In this document: piece after piece, positions 8,558 to 16,679 of the stretch
How positions within the stretch are numbered: the first letter of the stretch is position 1
Layout: the number at the start of each line of letters is the position of its first letter
Assembly (NCBI RefSeq): GCF_000732615.1
Contig: NZ_JPGL01000008.1
Coordinates: forward strand, 1 to 64,000
Direction: 5' to 3'
DNA: 64,000 bases
DNA from: Burkholderia paludis
GTDB taxonomy: Bacteria; Pseudomonadota; Gammaproteobacteria; Burkholderiales; Burkholderiaceae
The notes under the pieces: model-generated
The model's input: the letters and a program-made list of their open reading frames with translations, nothing else
Told to the model about the DNA's origin: nothing
Databases searched by the model: none
Position numbers and translations under genes: made by a program

Positions 8558-11500
8558 TTGAACAAGATATTCAAGGTTATCTGGTGCGGGGCCGTTGGCG
8601 CATTCGTCGTCACGTCTGAATTGGCGCGATCGAAGCGAAGCGGGACCAGATCGAGAACGGTATCCGGTGCTTCGGTCGAACATTCACGGCGACAATCGGC
8701 CATCGCAGATGCTGTCGCAGTGTTGTTTCTCGCTCTTTCGGGTGTAACGAATGCGATGGCGGGCCTCGTCGATGGCGGCGGCGATACGACGGGCTCCAAC
8801 GTCGCGGGGGGATCGGGTTCGACAACCGGATCGCTGTCCAACAGCTACATCGGCGCCGCGGCCCAGGGTGTCGCCCTTACGGGTGACGTCGATTGCCTGT
8901 CGCTTACCGCGACGCGGATGACGCTGAATGCCGCAAATACCGCATGGTTGCTTGGCACGACTTCGCAGACAACCGATCCCGGGACATTGTATCCAGCGGG
9001 GGGGACCAATAACGGCGTGACCGTCAACTACTCCGGCACGGGCGATTTTTCCGGGGGAGGGACGAGTCCCACGGGTTCGCAAGCCACGCTTGCATGGGGA
9101 TTCAATTCGTTCGCGGGTGGTTGCGGCAACCAGGCGTTGGGCATGGGCTCGACCGCGATAGGGATGAACAATCTTGCGGGGCTGGCCGGCTCGACCGCTC
9201 TCGGCATCGCCAACTCGGCCTCGGGCGCGGGAGCGACCGCAATCGGCTTGTACAACACGGCGTCCGGCACGGGCAGCACCGCAATCGGCATCGGCTCGCA
9301 AGCGACCGGAAACGGATCCGTCGCGTTGGGTTTCGGCGGAAATGGAAATGCCGCAAACGCGACCATTGCAAGTGGCGCCAACGCCATCGCGATTGGCGGC
9401 GACACGACGCAAGGCGCGCAGGCGACGGGCTCGGACTCCATTGCGCTTGGCAGCGAGGCCGCCTCGACCAACACAAGCACCATCGCAATCGGCAAGACGT
9501 CGACGGCTTCGCTCGCGAACAGCGTAGCGATTGGCGCAGGTTCGACCGCGAGTGCGACCAGCGCCACAACGAACTGGACGACGGCAAACGCCGTGGTCGA
9601 CGGCGAGACCTTCTCGGTCAATCAGGCGCCGACGAACGGCGTCGTGGCGGTCGGTAACCGGCAAATCCAGGGGGTGGCCGACGGCAACGTGTCGGCCACG
9701 TCGACTGATGCGGTCAATGGCAGTCAGTTGTATCAGGTGGCTCAATCGTTTGCTGCCGTAGCCACGCAGCACTATTTCAGCGTCAACGACGGCGGTACGC
9801 CACAGGGCGGCTACAACAACGATGGAGCGACGGGTTTCGACGCGCTGGCAGTCGGCCCCAACGCGTCGGCGTCGGGCGGGGCGGCGACCGCGATCGGAGA
9901 AGGTGCGAAAGCCTCGGGGACGCAGGCCGCAGCGCTGGGCAACCTGGCAAACGCCGCGGGATATCACTCCTCCGCGTTCGGAACTTCGTCGTATGCGGCG
10001 ACATTTGACGATACCGCATTTGGCGCGTTGACGACCGCATCCGGGGGCGCATCTACTGCGTTCGGCGATCAAACCACGGCAAGCGGTACCACATCCATCG
10101 CGTTAGGAACACTGGCGACTGCTTCGGCGGCGAATGCAATGGCAATCGGTGCCCGTAGCATGTCGAGCGCAACGGATGCCATGGCTTTGGGCGCTACCTC
10201 ATCGGCAACGGGCGCGAACGGCGTGGCCATTGGATATGGGGCCATTTCCAATGGTGCCGGTGATATTGCCACTGGCTTCAACGCGGTGGCTGGTGTCGGC
10301 GGCTCGACAACCGTTACCAACGATATCGCGGTGGGCACTGGCGCGTCGGCGACCGGGGGCAACTCGATCGCCCAGGGTACCAGTGCGATTGCCAACGCAG
10401 CGGGGGCTACGGCAATCGGCAACGGTGCGAGCGCAGGCGCCACCGGTACTGTAGCGATCGGGCAGAATGCGTCGGCCAGCGGCGGTCAGGCGGTGTCGGT
10501 CGGCGCGGCCAATACGGCGAGCGGCAACGGTGCGGTCGCGATCGGCGCACCGAACGTCGCAACGGGCACCGGTGCAGTGGCGGCGGGCGCCAATAACACG
10601 GCATCCGGCACGGGTGCGTTGGCGCTGGGGAGCGGTAACTCGGCAAGCGGTACTGGCGCGATCGCATTGGGGAGCGGATCGACTGCGAGCGGGGACGTCG
10701 GATCGGTGGCGGTCGGTGCGTCGAGTACGACGACCGGCGTGAACGGTACCGCGCTCGGCGCGGGCTCGGTGGCTGCGGCGGTAGCCGCGACAGCGTTAGG
10801 GCACGGCGCGTCCGCTGGCGGCCTCTCTTCTGTCGCCGTCGGAGATACGGCTCTTGTCGGCAACGTAGCCAATGCCGTCGCACTTGGAGCGGGCGCAAAC
10901 GCTTCCGTTGCGGGTTCCGTCGCGCTCGGCGCGAATGCGACGACGACAAGCGCAGCATCGGGCGCGACCCAAGGCACCGGTACTGTCAGCAATACGACGA
11001 TCGGAGATCAGACATTTGGACCGTACGCAGGTGCGAGCGGTGCGGCCGGCGTCGTGAGCGTGGGCGCCCCCGGCACCGAGCGTCGCATCCAGAATGTCGC
11101 GGCCGGCCTCGTCAGTGCGGGCAGCACGGACGCCATCAACGGCAGCCAGCTTTACGCGGTAGCCAGCACTACGATCTCGGACATCGCCAGCTTGTCGACT
11201 TCGACCTCGACCGGTCTGTCATCGGCCAATAGCTCGATCAGTTCGCTGTCGACGTCCGCGTCGACCGGCCTGTCGTCGGCCGGCAGCTCGATCATGTCGC
11301 TATCCACGTCGACTTCGACCGGTCTCTCGTCGGCAAACAGCTCGATCATGTCGCTGTCGACCTCCACGTCGACGGGGCTGTCGTCGGCCAGCAGCTCGAT
11401 CATGTCGCTGTCGACGTCCACCTCGACGGGGTTGTCGTCGGCCGGCAGCTCGATCACGTCGCTGTCCACGTCGACCTCGACCGGCCTCTCGTCAGCCAGC

Positions 11501-13252
11501 AGTTCGATTACGTCGCTGTCGACTTCCACGTCGACGGGCCTTTCGTCGGCCACCAGCTCGATCGTGTCGCTGTCCACGTCGACGTCCACGGGCATCGGTT
11601 CATTGTCCACAGGCCTGAGCACGACCAACAGCTCGGTCATATCGCTGTCGACCTCGGCCTCGACCGCGATCAGCGCAGCGAAGACGCATTACTACAGCGT
11701 CAACGACGGCGGCGCGCAGCAGGCCAACTATGCCAACGATGGCGCCACGGGCAACAACGCGCTGGCCGCCGGCGTGAACGCCAGCGCGGCGGGCAGCAGC
11801 AGCGTCGCGGTCGGAGACGGGGCGAACGCGCAGTCGGCGGGCGCGGTCGCGATCGGCCAGAACGCGATGGCAACGGGCGGCAAGGCCGTGTCGCTTGGCT
11901 CCGGCAACACGGCAAGCGGCGACGGCGCGGTGGCGATCGGCGATCCGAACGTCGCAACGGGTATCGGTGCGGTGGCGATGGGGGCCAACAACACGGCGAC
12001 CGGGAATGGCGCCGTGGCGCTCGGCAATGCAAACGTGGCCATCGGCGACGGAGCGCTTGCGTTGGGCAATGGCGCGACGGCAGCGGCGGTCGGGGCGCTG
12101 GCCTTCGGGGCGAACGCGATCGCAAGCAATATCAACGATGTTGCGCTGGGGGCCGGCTCGATCACGGCGGCACCCAATCCGACGTCGGGAGCGACGATCG
12201 GGGGCGCGACCTACTCGTTTGCCGGAGCGAATCCGGCCAGTGTCGTCAGCGTTGGCGCGCCTGGGGCAGAGCGCCAGATCACGAACGTTGCCGCCGGACG
12301 CATCTCGGCAACCAGCACGGATGCGATCAACGGCAGTCAGCTGAACGCGACGAATCAGGCCGTGAACAATCTGTCGACGTCGACCGCGTCGAATGTTGCG
12401 TCGCTTTCAACCAGTATCGGCGCGTTGTCCACGTCGACATCGACCAGTATCAGCTCCTTGTCGACGGGTCTGAATCTGACCAACAGCAATCTTGTGTCGT
12501 TGTCGACGTCGACCTCGATCGGGTTGAGTTCACTGTCCACCGCGTTGTCCACCTCGGCCACGTCAATCGTACAGAACGTGGAGGCGGTCACGAATCTGAT
12601 CGCAAGCACCCGGACCCACTATTTCAGCGTCAATGATGGCGGGACCGCCAGCGGAAATTACGCGAACAATGGGGCGACGGGGCTGAATTCGATGGCATTC
12701 GGTCCGAATGCGACGGCGGGCGGAGCGAATGCCATCGCGATCGGCAACGGCGCGGGCGCGTCGTCGGAAGGGGCGACAGTGGTTGGCGCGCAATCGCTCG
12801 TATCGGGCACACATGGCGTCGCGCTGGGTACGGGGGCGACCGCGTCGGGAGCGAACGCCGTGGCGCTCGGCGCAAATTCGATCGCGGATCAGCCCGACAC
12901 CGTCTCGGTAGGCGCACCGGGCGCTGAACGTCGCATCACCAATGTCGCGCCGGGTATCAACTCGACCGATGCAGTGAACGTATCGCAGCTGAATGCATTG
13001 GGTAGCTCGGTGAACGACGTGGCACGAAAGGCCTACGCCGGCGTCGCGGGGGCAACCGCGCTGACGATGATCCCCGACGTCGACCAGAACAAGACGCTCA
13101 TGGTCGGCGCTGGAACAGGCGTGTATCAGGGGTACAGCGCGTTTGCGTTCGGTTTTACGGCGCGTCTGGCCAATAACCTGAAACTTCGCGGTGGTGTCAG
13201 TGGCGGCAGCGCCGGATACACGTACGGCGCGGGTATCGGTTACCAATGGTGA
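8558..13252 (+). CDS. Trimeric autotransporter adhesin, complete, YadA-anchor family
   Basis: This 1,564-residue protein is a complete type Vc autotransporter. It starts at TTG 8558, supported by TAGGAG five bases upstream and by an extended signal peptide (MNKIFKVIWCGAVGAF...), with a hydrophobic core near residues 50-68. YadA-head repeats run from about 178. A neck motif at 367-395 is followed by a second head block up to about 808. Next are an RRIQNVAAGL neck (about 845), an 18-residue-repeat stalk (875-1038), a third head block and a shorter stalk. HY-SVNDGG modules recur near 404, 1045 and 1354. The C-terminal 70 residues form the four-strand beta-barrel anchor ending in aromatic Trp. 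The TTG start and the leader hairpin suggest low or conditional translation. It should mediate adhesion or autoaggregation; the ligand is unknown. Confidence 0.96.
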   Translation: MNKIFKVIWCGAVGAFVVTSELARSKRSGTRSRTVSGASVEHSRRQSAIADAVAVLFLALSGVTNAMAGLVDGGGDTTGSNVAGGSGSTTGSLSNSYIGAAAQGVALTGDVDCLSLTATRMTLNAANTAWLLGTTSQTTDPGTLYPAGGTNNGVTVNYSGTGDFSGGGTSPTGSQATLAWGFNSFAGGCGNQALGMGSTAIGMNNLAGLAGSTALGIANSASGAGATAIGLYNTASGTGSTAIGIGSQATGNGSVALGFGGNGNAANATIASGANAIAIGGDTTQGAQATGSDSIALGSEAASTNTSTIAIGKTSTASLANSVAIGAGSTASATSATTNWTTANAVVDGETFSVNQAPTNGVVAVGNRQIQGVADGNVSATSTDAVNGSQLYQVAQSFAAVATQHYFSVNDGGTPQGGYNNDGATGFDALAVGPNASASGGAATAIGEGAKASGTQAAALGNLANAAGYHSSAFGTSSYAATFDDTAFGALTTASGGASTAFGDQTTASGTTSIALGTLATASAANAMAIGARSMSSATDAMALGATSSATGANGVAIGYGAISNGAGDIATGFNAVAGVGGSTTVTNDIAVGTGASATGGNSIAQGTSAIANAAGATAIGNGASAGATGTVAIGQNASASGGQAVSVGAANTASGNGAVAIGAPNVATGTGAVAAGANNTASGTGALALGSGNSASGTGAIALGSGSTASGDVGSVAVGASSTTTGVNGTALGAGSVAAAVAATALGHGASAGGLSSVAVGDTALVGNVANAVALGAGANASVAGSVALGANATTTSAASGATQGTGTVSNTTIGDQTFGPYAGASGAAGVVSVGAPGTERRIQNVAAGLVSAGSTDAINGSQLYAVASTTISDIASLSTSTSTGLSSANSSISSLSTSASTGLSSAGSSIMSLSTSTSTGLSSANSSIMSLSTSTSTGLSSASSSIMSLSTSTSTGLSSAGSSITSLSTSTSTGLSSASSSITSLSTSTSTGLSSATSSIVSLSTSTSTGIGSLSTGLSTTNSSVISLSTSASTAISAAKTHYYSVNDGGAQQANYANDGATGNNALAAGVNASAAGSSSVAVGDGANAQSAGAVAIGQNAMATGGKAVSLGSGNTASGDGAVAIGDPNVATGIGAVAMGANNTATGNGAVALGNANVAIGDGALALGNGATAAAVGALAFGANAIASNINDVALGAGSITAAPNPTSGATIGGATYSFAGANPASVVSVGAPGAERQITNVAAGRISATSTDAINGSQLNATNQAVNNLSTSTASNVASLSTSIGALSTSTSTSISSLSTGLNLTNSNLVSLSTSTSIGLSSLSTALSTSATSIVQNVEAVTNLIASTRTHYFSVNDGGTASGNYANNGATGLNSMAFGPNATAGGANAIAIGNGAGASSEGATVVGAQSLVSGTHGVALGTGATASGANAVALGANSIADQPDTVSVGAPGAERRITNVAPGINSTDAVNVSQLNALGSSVNDVARKAYAGVAGATALTMIPDVDQNKTLMVGAGTGVYQGYSAFAFGFTARLANNLKLRGGVSGGSAGYTYGAGIGYQW
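11084..11174. repeat. Inverted near-identical segment shared with the first adhesin (copy B)
   Basis: This is the partner of 881-971: 91 bp with 4 mismatches, in opposite orientation. It codes for the neck that joins head and stalk in the complete adhesin. Similar but less exact homology extends on both sides (TFG-YAGAS upstream, LSTSTSTGLSS repeats downstream). Confidence 0.85.
11180..11670 (+). repeat. 54-bp tandem repeats coding the main stalk of the second adhesin
   Basis: Eight to nine units of 54 bp (for example starts of AGCTCGATCATG at 11285 and 11339) encode 18-residue repeats such as SSIMSLSTSTSTGLSSAN. They alternate a few synonymous changes but keep the same frame. A shorter, more degenerate stalk of related sequence occurs at about 12360-12610. 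Confidence 0.85.
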
Positions 13253-13261
13253 TCGTTCGGT

Positions 13262-13294
13262 GAGTGCGTGTCCGGATGAAAAGTCCGGGCACTC
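13262..13294 (+). terminator. Candidate terminator hairpin after the adhesin gene
   Basis: GAGTGC (13262-13267) pairs with GCACTC (13289-13294), and inside it CCGGA (13272-13276) pairs with TCCGG (13284-13288). It begins 10 bases after the adhesin stop codon. No run of T follows, so intrinsic termination is not certain and some transcription could continue into the lipoprotein gene. Confidence 0.45.
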
Positions 13295-13355
13295 CCGATC
13301 GTTTGCCATTTCGGAGTGAGCCCCCGATGTTTGAAGAAATGAAGAGGTGTTTAAG

Positions 13356-13724
13356 ATGATTTCATCGATTAAATATAAATTTTCATTGATTTTATTGGCG
13401 TTGCTGGCCGGATGTTCGTCGACGGCAGGTCCAGCGTATTCGGTGTGGTCGATCGATCTTCCGAACGGAGGAAAATCCTATCGGGTGGATTGCTATGGCT
13501 TGCTCGAAGGGGCGGAAGTATGTCGGCGTAAGGCGGCAGAAATATGCGATAAGAAACCTGTGCTGCCGCTTAAAGGCGTGGTGGCGATGAACGCGGATGG
13601 CAATGACCAGGATAACGCACGTGAGTTGACGTTCCAGTGCGGTGAGGCCCCGGCCGCGGGAGTTTTCAATGCGCCGGTAGCGCCGGTAGCGTCGACAACA
13701 AGGCTCGCCCTGCAAGAAGGGTAA
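13356..13724 (+). CDS. Small lipoprotein of unknown function
   Basis: The 122-residue product has a short lysine-containing N-region, a hydrophobic core and a lipobox LLAGC with Cys at residue 20, so it should be lipidated after signal peptidase II cleavage. I prefer ATG 13356 over the in-frame GTG 13347 because GAAGAGG (13341-13347) lies 8 bases before the ATG. The mature part contains a tryptophan (VWSID) and three further cysteines spaced in a compact domain (DCYG, EVCRR, EICDK), vaguely like YecR-type small lipoproteins. It follows the adhesin by about 100 bp in the same direction, so it may help the adhesin's export or surface display. That role is inference from position. Confidence 0.82.
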   Translation: MISSIKYKFSLILLALLAGCSSTAGPAYSVWSIDLPNGGKSYRVDCYGLLEGAEVCRRKAAEICDKKPVLPLKGVVAMNADGNDQDNARELTFQCGEAPAAGVFNAPVAPVASTTRLALQEG

Positions 13725-13830
13725 GCGTGTTGTTCGACGTGACTTGCCGTTTCGATAAACCTGTCGTTCAGGAAATTTAGGTTGGCTCTAAAGAAAGGCT
13801 GGGTTTCGATTTTAAATATGAGGGCTGGTC

Positions 13831-14667
13831 ATGAATTTTTCAAAACAGAAGCGGCAAATATATGTAACGGAAAAATATTATGTTGAATTGAGGGATGTAT
13901 ATCTTCATGAGTTTGAGCGGACCTTTGACGGGTTTTCTCCATCAGGGCATGTGAATTTCACTGGATATCTGGATTTTCTGTGGAATCTGGCATCCGATGG
14001 CCTGGAGCTTCTGGTTCTCGACTATACGGCTGGGCGGTCTATTGAGGAGTTGAGGGATCAGGTTGCGGATGTCATCGGGCGTTTTGACGAATTCACCAGA
14101 AACAGGATTTCGCTGCGGGGCAGGATGCTCCCGGGCAATGAGGTTGATACGCTGAAAATTTCCCGGATAGACATGTACGTGTACATCTTCTGGTTGCTCG
14201 CGTTGTGCAAGCTGTTGGGCCGCGACGAGTACATTCCGAAGATCATGGAGTCGGTGGATCGTACGCACGAGAGTAACCGGGGACGGGATGGTTTGTTGGA
14301 GGCCGTCGTACTGCAGTTGACTGCCAGGAACGTTCACGCGCCCCAGGTGTTGCTGCATCCAGTGCCTTATCGGTCGCTTGCAAGCGCCACTGTGCGAACT
14401 CCTGAAGAGCGACCTGCGCTCGTCAAGGCGTTTGTCGAGAATTGGTACAAGGGTATGAAGGGCACGTATTGGCACGGCACTCACGTGGACGGACGCTACT
14501 TCGGTTACTGGTGCCTGGAAGCCGCGCTGGTGACGGTACTGTGGGACATTGACGACAGCAGCTATCGCGACAATCCCGTGTATCCGAAGGATCTGGTGAA
14601 CTACGCGCGTCAGTCGCAGGCCGCCCGCCGCGCCGACGAAGCAGCGTTGGCATGTTGTGGGCGGTGA
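13831..14667 (+). CDS. PoNi-like immunity protein (DUF1910/DUF1911)
   Basis: This 278-residue protein matches the layout of the PoNe-immunity family: an N-terminal helical half (about 5-130, DUF1910-like) and a C-terminal half (about 150-265, DUF1911-like) with YWHGTHVDGRYFGYWCLEAA and a D-SSYRDN-VYPKDLV-YAR ending. Such proteins neutralise PoNe DNase toxins delivered by type VI or other contact-dependent systems. No toxin, Rhs, VgrG or PAAR gene is visible beside it, so it is an orphan immunity gene. The base composition is clearly more AT-rich than the neighbours, which suggests acquisition by transfer. A transposase remnant follows immediately. The family call is good; which toxin it blocks is unknown. 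Confidence 0.8.
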   Translation: MNFSKQKRQIYVTEKYYVELRDVYLHEFERTFDGFSPSGHVNFTGYLDFLWNLASDGLELLVLDYTAGRSIEELRDQVADVIGRFDEFTRNRISLRGRMLPGNEVDTLKISRIDMYVYIFWLLALCKLLGRDEYIPKIMESVDRTHESNRGRDGLLEAVVLQLTARNVHAPQVLLHPVPYRSLASATVRTPEERPALVKAFVENWYKGMKGTYWHGTHVDGRYFGYWCLEAALVTVLWDIDDSSYRDNPVYPKDLVNYARQSQAARRADEAALACCGR

Positions 14668-14669
14668 TC

Positions 14670-14999
14670 GCTTGGGCTGGGGGAACGACGAATGGAAAAT
14701 CGCTCTGCTGCGGACACGGCTTTCTAGTGGTGAGTGACGAAACAATTCGCCGCGGGTGCGACAAGTTCGGCGCCGGCTTCGCCCATCGGCTCCGGGCCGA
14801 GCGACGCGCGCCGGGCCACACCTGGCACCTGGGCGAGATGGGCTTGACGCTGCATGGTGTGCCTTGGTGAACATGGCGTGCAGATTGGGCTCCGAAGCGG
14901 TATCTGCTGCGCGCCAACCTCTATCGCAAACTCCTTGCCGCACGCTTCTCGACATGGTGTTGATTCACCGAAGTCACCCGGAATCAGTCTGCGGCATGA
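14670..14999 (+). pseudogene. Remnant of an IS6-family transposase
   Basis: From about 14730 one frame reads VSDETIRRGCDKFGAGFAHR then RAPGHTWHLGEMGLTLHG, which matches the N-terminal part of IS6/IS26-type transposases (family: SYETIRRWC-KFG, TWH-DEM-VTL-G). The first catalytic Asp is replaced by Gly in HLGEM. A frameshift near 14865 leads to GEHGVQIG. The middle of the catalytic domain is then missing, and the C-terminal KRYLLRANLYRKLLAARFST follows, with an internal stop before the final TGA at 14997. It is dead and internally deleted. I could not define terminal inverted repeats. Confidence 0.8.
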
Positions 15000-15147
15000 A
15001 GCGGCTGCCCGTTTTCACGCTCCTTGTGAACAGACTCCATCAACGTGACAGCGCGTCGCTCCGACAGGCGGCAAGACGTGTATCGCGGCTCCGACTTGAC
15101 GGCCGGGCATGGCGCGCAGGCAGGCGCGCCATGTTTGGCCGGCTACG

Positions 15148-16578
15148 TCAGATACCGCGCATGGCGCTCGTCGCCTGCTTACGCCGCCGCACCATCCAGA
15201 CGCTGACCAGGAAGCCCGCAACGAGTGGGACCAGCATCCATTCGAGGCCGATGCGCATCGCGTGCGCGTAAGCTGACGCACCACTACCGCCCGCGCCATC
15301 GAGTGCGCCGAAGAATGCGCCGCCGATACAGGCGGTCGCGAACGCGGAGCCGATGTAGAGCATCGCGACGATCGCACCGGCGGTCATGCCGGCGTGTCGC
15401 GCATCGACGTCGGCGAGTACGATCCGCTGCAGCGACGGCAGTGCCATCCCTTGTCCAGTTCCCGCGATCAGGAGGCCGATGTAGAACGGCAATGCGGGCG
15501 CACCCGAACCCAGTTGCGTCGCGCAGAGAACGAAGCCACCGGCGAGGCAGCCAAACCCGAGCGGCATCAGGTTCTCGCCGATGCGGCGTGCGAGCCACGG
15601 TGTCGCGAGGGGCGCGAGCAGATACCCCGCGCCGTAGGGAGCGAGGCCGAGGCCCGATTGCAGTGGGGTCCAGCGCAGCCCCTCCTGCAGGTAGAGGCCA
15701 TAGGTGAGGAAGAACGCGGCGATGCTGTAGAACAGGAACGCGAGCAGCAGTCCGATTGCCACGACCGGCTGGCGCAGCACCGAGATGTCGACGAGCGGAT
15801 CGCGCGCCTGTTGCGCGATCCGGTGTTCGATCCGGATGAAAGCAGTGAACGCAGGTACGCACAAGCCGAGACTCCAGAACGTCCATGCGGGCCAGTGCAG
15901 CTCGCGGCCGACGGTCAGCGGATAGATCAGCAGCATCAGCGCAACCGTCAATGCAGCCATGCCCGGAATATCGATGCGCGCGCCGCGCTTGGCATGGCTC
16001 TCGGGCAGATACAACCAGGTGCCCGCCACGGCGAGTATGCCGATCGGTACGTTCACGAGAAAGACCGCGCGCCAGTCGAGCCCCCACGGATGCAGGTCGA
16101 TCAGCGCGCCGCCGCCGATTTGCCCGACTATCGACGCGAGCCCGAATACGAACCCGTAGATACCCATCAAGCGCGCCTGCATGGGTACCGGAAAGACGGT
16201 ACGAATCGACGCGAGGACCTGCGGCGTGATCAGTGCGGCACTGACACCCTGCGCGACGCGGCTCGCGACCAGTACCGCACCGCTGGTCGCCATGCCACAC
16301 AACGCCGACGTAACGACGAAGGCCGCCATGCCGATCATGAAGATTCGCCTGCGTCCGTACAGATCGCCAAGGCGTCCGCCGGTGATCAGGACGACCGCGT
16401 ACGCCAGTGCGTAAGCGGAGACCGTGAGCTGGATTTGCGCGTCGCTGGTTTTCAGGCCGACATGGATCGCCGGTAGCGCCAGATTGACGATGAAGTAATC
16501 CAGCGGCGGCAGGAATACGCCGGTATAGAGCGACGCAAGCGCGAGGCGGTGGCGCAGGGGAGACGCTTCGATAGTCAT
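15148..16578 (-). CDS. MFS transporter, 14-helix DHA2-type drug exporter
   Basis: The 476-residue product has about fourteen hydrophobic segments, the length and layout of the DHA2 proton-antiport subfamily. Motif A is seen as GGRLGDLYGRRRIF between helices 2 and 3, and LPAIHVGL follows helix 1. I start at ATG 16578 (MTIEASPLRH); the frame is open to 16665, but that would add about 29 residues before helix 1. It is transcribed divergently from a MocR-type regulator with 101 bp between starts, so control by that regulator is likely. The probable role is proton-driven efflux of a toxic compound or metabolite from the inner membrane. The substrate cannot be told from sequence. Confidence 0.92.
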   Translation of the reverse strand: MTIEASPLRHRLALASLYTGVFLPPLDYFIVNLALPAIHVGLKTSDAQIQLTVSAYALAYAVVLITGGRLGDLYGRRRIFMIGMAAFVVTSALCGMATSGAVLVASRVAQGVSAALITPQVLASIRTVFPVPMQARLMGIYGFVFGLASIVGQIGGGALIDLHPWGLDWRAVFLVNVPIGILAVAGTWLYLPESHAKRGARIDIPGMAALTVALMLLIYPLTVGRELHWPAWTFWSLGLCVPAFTAFIRIEHRIAQQARDPLVDISVLRQPVVAIGLLLAFLFYSIAAFFLTYGLYLQEGLRWTPLQSGLGLAPYGAGYLLAPLATPWLARRIGENLMPLGFGCLAGGFVLCATQLGSGAPALPFYIGLLIAGTGQGMALPSLQRIVLADVDARHAGMTAGAIVAMLYIGSAFATACIGGAFFGALDGAGGSGASAYAHAMRIGLEWMLVPLVAGFLVSVWMVRRRKQATSAMRGI

Positions 16579-16606
16579 GCGTTCGATGAGGGGAGAGATG
16601 ACGTGA

Positions 16607-16637
16607 TTGACACGATAGCAATAGCCGGCACTATCAT
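16607..16637 (+). promoter_or_regulatory. Candidate sigma-70 promoter of the MocR regulator gene
   Basis: TTGACA (16607-16612) and TATCAT (16632-16637) with a 19-base spacer fit a weak -35/-10 pair, about 42 bases before the ATG at 16680. The direct repeat CCACTTTC occurs downstream at 16644-16651 and 16667-16674, 23 bases apart. This is the sort of paired site that dimeric MocR proteins use, so autoregulation is plausible. Proposed by eye only. Confidence 0.35.
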
Positions 16638-16679
16638 CTAAGCCCACTTTCGAAAACCGGATCAATCCACTTTCAGGCC

